A DNA stretch of 64,000 bases from Actinokineospora auranticolor (GTDB lineage: Bacteria > Actinomycetota > Actinomycetes > Mycobacteriales > Pseudonocardiaceae), in the NCBI RefSeq assembly GCF_002934265.1, contig NZ_PTIX01000028.1, forward strand, positions 30,959 through 94,958, in the 5' to 3' direction. The translations under genes and the position numbers were made by a program. This document shows, one piece after another, positions 25,360 through 33,274 of the stretch (position 1 is its first letter; each line of letters begins with the position of its first letter). Below the pieces are notes generated by a model that was given only the letters and a program-made list of their open reading frames with translations, had not been told where the DNA came from and searched no databases.

Positions 25360-27081
25360 GTGTTGACGAATTGGGGGGTCACCGCCGCGGCGCTGGTGGC
25401 GGGCATCACGTTCGGCGCGGCGCAGCCGTCGTTCCCGTCGCTGCCGCCGAACCCGCCGACCATCGATTTCCCGGTCCCCACGCAGACCGGGACCGGTGTG
25501 CCGCCGACGTTCAAGCCGATACCGGCGCCGGGTTCGACGAACCCGCGGCCGTCCGGCGTGGTGCCCACCCCGGTGCTGCCGCGCAGCGTCAACGTGCAGC
25601 TCAAGGTGGAGCGCGACGGCAGCCTCACGGTGCAGGAGCAGGTCATCGTGCAGGCCCGGCAGCGGATGAAGCGGACCGCGCCGCTGCGCATCGGCGACCG
25701 GGTGTTCACCGTGCGCGACGCGACCGTGCAGGGCAACGGGACAACCGCGATCACCCCGGACACCTTCACCATCGACCTCGGCGAGGGCGCGTCGACCGTG
25801 CGGTACACCGTGGACGGCGCCATCGCCGACCTCGGCGACCGCCTCCAGTTCCGCTGGCCGGTGGCCAGCGGCTGGGACAGCGTGCTGGTGCTGGTGCGCG
25901 CCTCCCTGCTGACCCCGAAGCCCGGCCGCGACTTCGTCTGCCTGGCGGGCCCCGCGGGCACCGAGCAGCCCTGCCAGTCCGCGGTCACCGACTCCGGCGG
26001 CATCCTCCGCGTCCGGCAGGGGAACCTGGCGGTCGGCGGCCGGATCGACCTCTCCGCCAATCTCGATTCCGGGATGGTGCCGGTCAACGCCAGGTTCGAG
26101 CGTTCGGAGAACGACGCCTTCGCGTTGACACCGCTCGGCGGTGGCGGTCTCGGCTTGGTGGCTCTGCTGTTGCTCGGCGGGTTCGCCGCGTTGTGGACGG
26201 CCCGTGGGCGTGACGCGAAGGCATTGGTGGCCGAGGTGCCGTCCGTGGACCTCTTAGCCACCAACGCCGGTCAGGTCTCCTTCGCCTCCCCCGACGGTGT
26301 GCTCCCCGGACAGGCCGGAACGGTTGTCGACGAGCGGGTGGACGCGCGGGACCTCAGCGCCACCGTGGTCGACCTCGCGGTGCGCAACTACCTGTGGATC
26401 ACCGAGGCGGGTAGCGACTGGCAGATCGTCCGACGCAACCCGGCCGACGACTCCCTGACCGCGTACGAACTCGCGGTCTACGACGCCCTCTTACCCAACG
26501 GCGCCGGCTCCGTCACCCTGTCCTCGCTCCGCTCCACCCCACCGGACCTGTCCAAGGCGCGTAGTGCGCTCTACGCGGACGCGGTCTCCCGCAACTGGTT
26601 CAGCCGTCACCCCCAAGGCATCGGACGTCTGGGAATCGCGGGCATCGCGCTCCTCGTCGTCGGTATCGCGGGCACCGTCCTCTTGGCGCTCAACGACGGT
26701 TCCGCACTTCTCGGTATCGCGGTCGGTATCGCCGGTCTCGGCCTCTTGCTCGGTTCCCGTTTCGTGCCCGCACGGACCAAACGCGGCAGCGTGCTCGTGC
26801 AGCAGGTGCGCGGTGTCTTGGCCTTCCTGCAGAAGGCACGCGCGGACGACGTCCCCTCCTCCGACCGCGAAATGGTCTTCTCCCGGTCCCTGCCCTACGC
26901 GGTCGCGTTGGGGGAGACCGAGGCGTGGTTGACCCGTTTCGGCGCTCTAGACCCATCGGCCGATGGCACACCCGGTCTCTACTGGTACGCCACCCAGGAC
27001 CCCACCGCCGACCTGCAGCGGTTCACCGCCCAGTTCCAGACCTTCCTGGCGACCCTCGACGACATCCTCGGCAAACACTGA
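25360..27081 (+). CDS. DUF2207-type membrane protein
   Basis: A 573-residue predicted membrane protein. It has an N-terminal signal-like helix (VTAAALVAGITFGAAQPSF), a Pro/Thr-rich linker, an extracytoplasmic beta domain of about residues 75-240 with the DUF2207-like start NVQLKVERDGSLTVQEQV, a helix at about 252-272, a cytoplasmic domain, and a pair of helices at about 425-470 before a charged C-terminus. The family is widespread but uncharacterised. The start is the GTG at 25360, just after a -10 box. Two TTA codons (in DLLATN and DALLPN) and several CTC TTG pairs stand out in this high-GC setting; TTA genes may depend on the rare leucyl tRNA of the bldA type. Confidence 0.75.
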   Translation: MLTNWGVTAAALVAGITFGAAQPSFPSLPPNPPTIDFPVPTQTGTGVPPTFKPIPAPGSTNPRPSGVVPTPVLPRSVNVQLKVERDGSLTVQEQVIVQARQRMKRTAPLRIGDRVFTVRDATVQGNGTTAITPDTFTIDLGEGASTVRYTVDGAIADLGDRLQFRWPVASGWDSVLVLVRASLLTPKPGRDFVCLAGPAGTEQPCQSAVTDSGGILRVRQGNLAVGGRIDLSANLDSGMVPVNARFERSENDAFALTPLGGGGLGLVALLLLGGFAALWTARGRDAKALVAEVPSVDLLATNAGQVSFASPDGVLPGQAGTVVDERVDARDLSATVVDLAVRNYLWITEAGSDWQIVRRNPADDSLTAYELAVYDALLPNGAGSVTLSSLRSTPPDLSKARSALYADAVSRNWFSRHPQGIGRLGIAGIALLVVGIAGTVLLALNDGSALLGIAVGIAGLGLLLGSRFVPARTKRGSVLVQQVRGVLAFLQKARADDVPSSDREMVFSRSLPYAVALGETEAWLTRFGALDPSADGTPGLYWYATQDPTADLQRFTAQFQTFLATLDDILGKH

Positions 27082-27115
27082 GAGTAGCTACAACAACGCG
27101 ACTTGATCTGCGTAA

Positions 27116-27131
27116 ACCCCCACAAGGGGGT
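27116..27131 (+). terminator. Short hairpin after the DUF2207 gene
   Basis: ACCCCC and GGGGGT pair around an ACAA loop 35 bases after the stop codon. The stem is short but perfect. It is the only clear terminator candidate before the next promoter. Confidence 0.45.
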
Positions 27132-27178
27132 CGCTGGCGCGCCCTAAAACACTCGGTGTACCTTTCGCCCACTCTGTC

Positions 27179-27184
27179 TACCCT
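27179..27184 (+). promoter_or_regulatory. Candidate -10 box of the LPXTG protein gene
   Basis: TACCCT lies about 28 bases before the start codon of the surface-protein gene, leaving a short leader with a GGGAGGT ribosome site. The -35 region is not obvious. Confidence 0.4.
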
Positions 27185-27211
27185 CGATCGGGTGTCTCGG
27201 GAGGTCACACG

Positions 27212-28681
27212 GTGTCCATCGTGCACAGACTGGCGGCTGGCGCCGCCGCGAGCGTCGCCCTCGTGGCGCTGGCCGTCCCCGCGCTCGCCCAGGCAGACCC
27301 GGAGTACCCGGTCGAGGTCGGCCAGCCGACGCTCGCCACGGCGGTCAGCGTGTGCGACGGCGGCAAGAGCGGCGTCGAGGTGATCCTCGACGACCGCGAC
27401 GAGCCCTACACCGTCAGGCTGACCGGGTCCGCCTTACCGGCGCAGAAGTCGACCTACGACGACGAGCACGGGGTCAACCGCGTGCTGTTCACCCCCGTCC
27501 CGGTCGGCTCGTACACCGTGGAGATCGAGGGCGCGGACGAGAAGTCCGACGGTCTCCCCGTGACGGTGAAGCCGTGCAAGGACCTCGACCCCGCCAAGGG
27601 CGAGTTGAACGTCAGCGTGGCCTGCCGCGGCGGCTGGGGCGTGGCCACCTTCGAGATCGCCAACCCGGCGACCGGCGACGTGCGCAACTACACGCTGCAG
27701 ATCAACAACCCGTACGCCTACAACGTCGAGGTCGCGGCCGGGGTCTTCCTGAGCATCACCGACAACCTCTACGACGACGGCGAGTACGTGGCCACCCTGC
27801 GCGGCGACGGCTTCGAGACGCCGCTGGTCCGCAAGTTCACCGTCAAGTGCGCCTCGGACAAGGCCCCCGGCGTCGGCACCTACGCGCTCTGCGACAGCAA
27901 GCCGGACGTGACGAGCCCGGCGCAGCTGTGGGTCGAGCTCGACAACCCGAACCGCGCGGCCGTCGAGTACTCCGTCACCGCGAACTCGTTGACCAAGAAG
28001 GTGTCCGTGCCCGGCGCCTCGCACGGCAACGTCAACCTCGGCGGGATCCCGGCGGGCGACTACCCGGTTGTCGTCAAGGGGTCCGACGGCACGGAAGCCG
28101 TTACCGGCGTGTCGGTGGACCACTGCGCCGACGTGAAGGTCGACCGCGACGGCCTCCAGGTCGCCACCCGGTGCGTGGACGACGCTTCCGTGGTGACCGT
28201 GCGCTTCTACGCCGTCGGCCCCTACCCGTCCGAGCGCAAGTTCAGCATCGAGGGCACCCCGCGCTTCGACGCCACCGTCCGCTTCGACGGTGACGGCGTC
28301 TACCGGTGGACGCGCCACGTCGGACTCTTCGAGGACGGCGTCTACACCGCGCACCTGACCGGCGGCGGCCTCGACACCACGGAGAAGTTCACCGTGGACT
28401 GTGCAAAGGACACCCCGCAGCCGACCACCACGGTGTCCACCCCGGACACCACTACGACCCCCAAGCCGACGGAGCCGTCGCAGCCGCAGGAATCGACCCC
28501 GGCCGTCACCACCTCGGCCGCGCCGGTGCCCCCGGGCGACGGCGGCACGTCCCCGGACGGCGGGCTCCCGGTCACCGGTGTCGCCGTCGGCGGCATGGTG
28601 CTCCTCGGCCTGGCCGCGCTCGGCGGCGGCACCGCGCTGCTGATCGTCGTGCGGCGCAGGCGGGCGGCCGGACAGGGCTAA
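27212..28681 (+). CDS. LPXTG-anchored secreted surface protein
   Basis: A 489-residue exported protein. The signal peptide (residues 1-28) ends LAVPALAQA. Four or so cysteine-paired Ig-like or beta modules of about 90 residues follow (each with a C-D/K-D start such as VKPCKDLDPAKGEL and VDHCADVKVDRDGL), then a Thr/Pro-rich wall-spanning region from about residue 400. The C-terminus has a sortase signal: LPVTG at 452-456, a hydrophobic helix and RRRRAAGQG. It is therefore probably cleaved by a sortase and linked to the cell wall. The GTG at 27212 has GGGAGGT six bases ahead. No sortase gene is in the window. It contains a rare TTA codon. The binding function is unknown. Confidence 0.82.
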   Translation: MSIVHRLAAGAAASVALVALAVPALAQADPEYPVEVGQPTLATAVSVCDGGKSGVEVILDDRDEPYTVRLTGSALPAQKSTYDDEHGVNRVLFTPVPVGSYTVEIEGADEKSDGLPVTVKPCKDLDPAKGELNVSVACRGGWGVATFEIANPATGDVRNYTLQINNPYAYNVEVAAGVFLSITDNLYDDGEYVATLRGDGFETPLVRKFTVKCASDKAPGVGTYALCDSKPDVTSPAQLWVELDNPNRAAVEYSVTANSLTKKVSVPGASHGNVNLGGIPAGDYPVVVKGSDGTEAVTGVSVDHCADVKVDRDGLQVATRCVDDASVVTVRFYAVGPYPSERKFSIEGTPRFDATVRFDGDGVYRWTRHVGLFEDGVYTAHLTGGGLDTTEKFTVDCAKDTPQPTTTVSTPDTTTTPKPTEPSQPQESTPAVTTSAAPVPPGDGGTSPDGGLPVTGVAVGGMVLLGLAALGGGTALLIVVRRRRAAGQG

Positions 28682-28731
28682 CCGGTCCGGGGTATCGGTC
28701 CGGGGTCGGCAAAACCGGCACACCGAGTTAT

Positions 28732-28765
28732 CCACAGGCGGGCACCGCTTGGTGTCCGCCTGTGG
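28732..28765 (+). terminator. Strong hairpin terminator after the LPXTG gene
   Basis: CCACAGGCGGGCACC (28732-28746) pairs with GGTGTCCGCCTGTGG (28751-28765) around a GCTT loop, with one wobble pair. It is 50 bases after the stop codon and just before the promoter of the M16 pair. Confidence 0.75.
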
Positions 28766-28776
28766 CGCGTCTCCCG

Positions 28777-28782
28777 TAGGCT
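28777..28782 (+). promoter_or_regulatory. -10 box for the M16 peptidase operon
   Basis: TAGGCT followed by seven bases and the GTG start, directly after a terminator. This fits a leaderless start of the two-gene peptidase operon. Confidence 0.45.
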
Positions 28783-28789
28783 CCGGGGT

Positions 28790-30073
28790 GTGACCGTCTC
28801 CCAGCCGCACAGGTACACCCTCGCCAACGGCCTGCGGGTCGTCCTGGCACCGGACGACACGTCGCCGGTCGTCGGCGTCAGCGTGCACTACGACGTGGGC
28901 TTCCGCTCCGAGCCCGAGGGTCGGACCGGGTTCGCGCACCTGTTCGAGCACCTGATGTTCCAGGGCAGCGAGAGCCTCGAGAAGCTGGCGCACTTCCGCC
29001 ACGTCCAGTCCTCCGGCGGCACGTTCAACGGCTCCACCCACCCGGACTACACGGATTACTTCGAAGTCCTGCCCAGCGCCGCGCTGGAACGGGCGCTGTT
29101 CCTGGAAGCCGACCGGATGCGCGCGCCGAAGCTCACCGAGGAGAACCTGCGCAACCAGATCGACGTGGTGAAGGAGGAGATCCGGCTCAACGTGCTCAAC
29201 CGCCCGTACGGCGGGTTCCCCTGGATCCTGCTGCCGCCGGTCCTGTTCGACACCTTCCCCAACGCGCACAACGGCTACGGCGGCTTCGAGGACCTGGAGC
29301 AGGCGACGGTCGCCGACTGCGCGGCGTTCTTCGACACCTACTACGCCCCGGCCAACGCGGTGCTCACCGTCGCGGGCGACTTCACGATCGACGGCGCCAA
29401 GGCGCTCATCGAGAAGCACTTCGGTGACGTGCCCGCCCGCCCGCGCCCGCAACGGCCGTCGTTCGCCGAGCCGCCGCCCGCCGCCGAGGTGCGCGCCGAC
29501 CACCCGGACCCGCTGGCCCCGCTGCCCGCGGTCGCCATCGGCTACCGCATCCCGGACCCGGTCGACGAGTTGGACGCGTACCTGGCGTTCCTGGTGCTCG
29601 CGGGCGTGCTCACCGACGGCGACGGCTCCCGCCTGCAGCAGCGCCTGGTCTACGGCGAGCAGCTGGTCAGCGAGGTCAGCGCGGGCTGCGGCATGTTCGG
29701 CCCGTTCGAGGCGCGCGACCCGGACACGTTCACCATCTCCGCGATGTACTCGCCGGAGGTCGACCTGGACACGGTCCTCGCCGCGGTCGACTCCGAGCTG
29801 GAGAAGCTGGCCGCCACCCCACCCGACCCCGCCGAGCTGGCGAAGGTCACCGCGCGCTGGGCGGCGAGCCTGCACAAGGAGCACGACCGGATCGTCAGCC
29901 GAACCCTGGCGCTGGGCGCGTTCGAACTGCTCTACGGCAACCCGTCGCTGGTCTACGAGCTGCCGGAGAAGATCAAGGCCGTCACCCCCGACGCGGTGTC
30001 CGCCGCGGCCAAGACGCTGCGCCCGGACAGCCGGGCCATCCTCACCGTCACCCCGTCCGGCGGTGCGCGGTGA
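28790..30073 (+). CDS. M16 zinc peptidase, catalytic subunit
   Basis: The 427-residue enzyme has the inverted zinc motif HLFEH (H50, E53, H54) in FAHLFEHLMFQGS, and the distal zinc ligand glutamate in NQIDVVKEEIR about 75 residues later. These define an active insulinase/pitrilysin-type (M16B) subunit. It pairs with the next gene, whose product lacks the zinc motif but has the substrate-side arginine/tyrosine motif. This is the same division of labour as in mitochondrial processing peptidase and bacterial two-chain M16 enzymes. Such enzymes degrade or trim peptides in a closed chamber. The start has no ribosome site and lies seven bases after a -10 box. No signal peptide is visible, so it is probably cytoplasmic. 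Confidence 0.9.
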   Translation: MTVSQPHRYTLANGLRVVLAPDDTSPVVGVSVHYDVGFRSEPEGRTGFAHLFEHLMFQGSESLEKLAHFRHVQSSGGTFNGSTHPDYTDYFEVLPSAALERALFLEADRMRAPKLTEENLRNQIDVVKEEIRLNVLNRPYGGFPWILLPPVLFDTFPNAHNGYGGFEDLEQATVADCAAFFDTYYAPANAVLTVAGDFTIDGAKALIEKHFGDVPARPRPQRPSFAEPPPAAEVRADHPDPLAPLPAVAIGYRIPDPVDELDAYLAFLVLAGVLTDGDGSRLQQRLVYGEQLVSEVSAGCGMFGPFEARDPDTFTISAMYSPEVDLDTVLAAVDSELEKLAATPPDPAELAKVTARWAASLHKEHDRIVSRTLALGAFELLYGNPSLVYELPEKIKAVTPDAVSAAAKTLRPDSRAILTVTPSGGAR

Positions 30074-30113
30074 GCTACGAGTCGACAACCGAGAAGTCCG
30101 CAGGAGGAGACCA

Positions 30114-31472
30114 GTGAGCCGCACCGCCGAGGAGATCGGGCGCACCGAAACCGGTCCCCGCCCCCTCCCCGCGCTCGGCGAGCAGCGCGCGGCCACCAAC
30201 CTGTCCTCTGTGGACACGGTGCTGCCCAACGGCCTGCGCGTGATCGCCGTGCACCAGCCCACCGTCCCGATGGTCGAGCTGCGGCTGCGCGTCCCCTTCG
30301 CGGGCGCGGAGGCCGCGCACGCGGCCACGGCCGAGGTGCTGGCCGCCACCATCCTCACCGGCACCGCCAAGCGCGACCGGGTGGGCGTCGACACCGAGTT
30401 GGCCCTGGTGGGCGGTGAGCTGTCGGCCGCGGTCGACCCGGAGCTGCTCTCCATCGGCGGCAACGCGCTGGCCACCGGCTTCGGCACGGTGCTGGCGGTG
30501 CTGGCGGACGCGCTGACCGGCGCGGTCCACGCCGACGACGAGGTCGCGGGCGAGAAGGCCAGACTGATCGAGCGGATCACGGTGGCCCGCTCGAAGCCCA
30601 ACGTGATCGCCCGCCTGGCGCTGCAGCGCCACCGCTACGGCGACCACCCGATCACCCGGGAGATCCCGGAGGCAGCGGACGTGGCCGGGGTGACGGCCGC
30701 GGACGTGCGCGCCCTGCACGCGAAGGCCGTGCTGCCCCGGGGGTCGGTGCTGGTCGTGGTCGGCGACGTCGAGCCCGCCCGGGCCGTCGAGCAGGCGGCC
30801 GCGGCGCTCGCGGGCTGGGAGTCGGACCGGTCCGCCGCGGTGCTGCCCGCGCTGCCGCACCTGACCCCGGGCGACCTGCTGGTGGTCTCCCGGCCGGGCG
30901 CGGTCCAGTCGCAGATCCGGCTGACGGCCCAGTCCATCACCCGGACCGACCCCCGCTACCCGGCCCTGCAACTGGCCAACCTGGCCTTCGGCGGTTTCTT
31001 CTCCTCGCGGCTGGTGGAGAACATCCGGGAGGACAAGGGCTACACCTACCACGCCCGGTCCTACCCCGAGTTCACCCCGGACGGCGCCACCCTGCTGATC
31101 GACACCGACACGGCCAGCGACGTCACCGCCGCGGCCCTGCTGGAGATCAGGTACGAGCTGGGCAAGCTGGCCATCGGCGGGCTCACCGAGTCCGAAGTGG
31201 ACACGGTGCGGCAGTACGCCATCGGCTCGCTGCTGACCAGCACCTCATCCCAGGGCGGCATCGCCTCCCAGCTGGCCTCCCTGGCCGTGCTGGGCCTGGG
31301 CCTGGACTGGCTGGTCGGCCACCCGGACCGCCTCAAAGCCGTCACGCCGGAGCAGGTTGCGGCAGCCGCCCAGGAGTTCTTCGCCCCGAACCGGTTCACC
31401 GGCGTGGTCGTCGGCGACGTCGAAATACTCGCCCCCCTCAAGCACCTCGGCGGCGTGACCTTCCCCGAGTAG
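30114..31472 (+). CDS. M16 peptidase-like partner subunit without zinc site
   Basis: A 452-residue M16-fold protein in which the HxxEH position is replaced by AEAAHAATAEVLAAT, so it cannot bind zinc in the usual way. It keeps the C-terminal substrate-binding block GGFFSSRLVENIREDKGYTY. It is therefore the structural half of a heterodimer with the preceding gene product. The GTG at 30114 has AGGAGGAGACCA upstream, 40 bases after the catalytic subunit's stop. An 'R/Y pair' and an intact central linker suggest a folded functional protein and not a pseudogene. Confidence 0.88.
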   Translation: MSRTAEEIGRTETGPRPLPALGEQRAATNLSSVDTVLPNGLRVIAVHQPTVPMVELRLRVPFAGAEAAHAATAEVLAATILTGTAKRDRVGVDTELALVGGELSAAVDPELLSIGGNALATGFGTVLAVLADALTGAVHADDEVAGEKARLIERITVARSKPNVIARLALQRHRYGDHPITREIPEAADVAGVTAADVRALHAKAVLPRGSVLVVVGDVEPARAVEQAAAALAGWESDRSAAVLPALPHLTPGDLLVVSRPGAVQSQIRLTAQSITRTDPRYPALQLANLAFGGFFSSRLVENIREDKGYTYHARSYPEFTPDGATLLIDTDTASDVTAAALLEIRYELGKLAIGGLTESEVDTVRQYAIGSLLTSTSSQGGIASQLASLAVLGLGLDWLVGHPDRLKAVTPEQVAAAAQEFFAPNRFTGVVVGDVEILAPLKHLGGVTFPE

Positions 31473-31481
31473 CGGGTGTGC

Positions 31482-31519
31482 CGTGGGTGGGCCGCGCGCA
31501 GGCACCGCCCACCCACGGA
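31482..31519 (+). terminator. Hairpin terminator after the M16 operon
   Basis: CCGTGGGTGGGC (31482-31493) and GCCCACCCACGG (31508-31519) form a perfect 12-bp stem ten bases after the stop codon. It may also serve the converging minus-strand genes. Confidence 0.75.
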
Positions 31520-31664
31520 ACGCCCACTGCTCAGGCCACGCCCCTCGGCGCCTCGTCGTGGTCGGTCTGGCGTGAAGCCGCCATCTTCCTGGCCGCCCGC
31601 TCGTTCGTCGTCGCCCACGGCGGGTTCGCCAAACCGAGCGGGTCGGCGGCGAGTCCGGCTGCGG

Positions 31665-32063
31665 TCAGGTGGGTCTTCGCCGGACGGGTGGGAAGCAGAA
31701 GCCCGCGAGCCAGCCGCCGCCGACGCCTGCGAAGATCAGCAGGACCACGCCCACCGGTCGCAGGTCCACGGTTGCCCCGGCCGTCGCGTCGCCCAGGCGC
31801 ACCACGTCACCGACGGCCACCCGGACGCGCTCACCGGCCTGGTGCCCGCAGGCGTCCAGTTCGGACACTCCGCCGGTCGGCAGGCGGACTCGTTCCGGGC
31901 CGCCCCCGGTGCACGCCGCGCCCGTCACCACCTCGGCTTCCACCACCGTGCCGGGGCTGCCGCCCGCCGACCAGTGGCCCAGCAACCCGAGCAGCGCGAA
32001 CGCCAAGGCGACCACCACGCTGGCGGCCGCGGCCACCAGCAGTCGGGTCGTCGGGGAGCGCAT
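31665..32063 (-). CDS. Small membrane protein of unknown function
   Basis: The 132-residue product has a membrane helix near each end (about residues 8-30 and 105-125) around a short extracytoplasmic region with two cysteines (AACTGGG and DACGH) and a beta-like domain with VRLPTGGVSELDACG and VRVAVGDVVRLGD. I do not recognise the family. It starts 29 bases after the potassium-channel stop and may be its cotranscribed partner. The ATG at 32063 is the only good start. Confidence 0.6.
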   Translation of the reverse strand: MRSPTTRLLVAAAASVVVALAFALLGLLGHWSAGGSPGTVVEAEVVTGAACTGGGPERVRLPTGGVSELDACGHQAGERVRVAVGDVVRLGDATAGATVDLRPVGVVLLIFAGVGGGWLAGFCFPPVRRRPT

Positions 32064-32092
32064 CCCCGGATGGTCGCAGACCGCGCAAGGGG

Positions 32093-33160
32093 TCAGTCTT
32101 CGGCCGGGGTGACCTTGCGGATGTAGAGGAGGCGGTCACCGGACTCGATCGCGTCGGCCTCCGAGGAGTCGACCCGGTAGAGCTTCCCGGCGCGGACCAG
32201 GCCCAGCACGATGTCGGGCAGGTGCCGGGGCGAGCCACCGACCTCGGTCTGCTCGACCTCGCGTTCGGCGATGGCCAGGCCCTCGTCGGGCGTGATCAGG
32301 TCCTCGACCATGTCGACGACGGTCGGGGTGTGCGTGGCCATGCCGAGCAGCCTGCCCGCGGTCTCGCTCGACACCACGACCTGGTTGGCGCCGGACTGGC
32401 GCAGCAGGTGCACGTTCTCGGTCTCCCGCACGGCCGCCACGATCTGCGCGTTCGGCGCCATCTCGCGGGCGGTGAGGGTGATCAGCACCGCCGAGTCGTC
32501 GCGGCTGGCCGCGACCACGATCGACTTGGCCCGGGGCACGCCCGCGACCCGCAGCACGTCCGAGCGGGTGCCGGAGCCGTGCACCGTGACCAGGCCGAGC
32601 AGCGAGGCCGCGTCGAGCATGGCCTGGTCGGTGTCGACGACGACGATCCGGCTCGGCTCCACGCCGTCGGAGAGCACCGCGCTGACCGCGGACCGCCCCT
32701 TGGTGCCGTAGCCGACGACGACCACGTGGTCCCGCACCTTCGACCTCCACCTTTGGATCTTGAATGCCTGCCGGGAGCGCTCGGTCAGCACCGCCAGGGT
32801 GGTGCCGACCAGCACGATGAGGAAGAGGATGCGCAGCGGCGTGATCACCAGGATGTTGATCAGCCGCGCGGAGTCGCTGGCCGGGGTGATGTCGCCGTAG
32901 CCGGTGGTCGAGAGCGACACCGTGGCGTAGTAGATCGCGTCGAGGAACGAGATGCCGTCCTCGTTGACGTCGCGGTACCCGTCGCGGTCGAGGTAGACCA
33001 GCAGCACGGCCGCGAACAGCGCGAGCACCGCCCACACGATCCGCCGCAGGATCGAGGTGACCGGGGAGACGCTGCTCTCCGGCATCCGGATGATCCCGAC
33101 CAGGTCGTGCTCGGCCCGCGCCGTCAGGTCGTCGGTCGCCCGTTTAGGCCTGATCACCAC
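32093..33160 (-). CDS. Two-helix potassium channel with RCK/TrkA domains
   Basis: This 355-residue protein has a first membrane helix at about 40-57, a pore helix and the K+ selectivity filter TTGYGD at residues 85-90, and a second helix at about 100-125. A TrkA-N (RCK) Rossmann domain starts at VRDHVVVVGYGTKG near residue 140 with a GYGTKG nucleotide loop, and a TrkA-C-like domain follows near the C-terminus. It should conduct K+ with gating by a cytoplasmic ligand such as nucleotide or Ca2+. It corresponds to Rv3200c, which neighbours adnB in M. tuberculosis; here a KAP NTPase gene lies between them. The GTG at 33160 gives the expected length. Confidence 0.9.
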   Translation of the reverse strand: MVIRPKRATDDLTARAEHDLVGIIRMPESSVSPVTSILRRIVWAVLALFAAVLLVYLDRDGYRDVNEDGISFLDAIYYATVSLSTTGYGDITPASDSARLINILVITPLRILFLIVLVGTTLAVLTERSRQAFKIQRWRSKVRDHVVVVGYGTKGRSAVSAVLSDGVEPSRIVVVDTDQAMLDAASLLGLVTVHGSGTRSDVLRVAGVPRAKSIVVAASRDDSAVLITLTAREMAPNAQIVAAVRETENVHLLRQSGANQVVVSSETAGRLLGMATHTPTVVDMVEDLITPDEGLAIAEREVEQTEVGGSPRHLPDIVLGLVRAGKLYRVDSSEADAIESGDRLLYIRKVTPAED

Positions 33161-33274
33161 AACTCTCCCCCGACACGGTCCGGCTCACGTGCGGAAGGTT
33201 ATCCGCCACCCCGCCCGCGCGCCCCACGGCTCGCCGTCAGCCACACGACCAGCGGCTTCACACCAGGTGACCGG

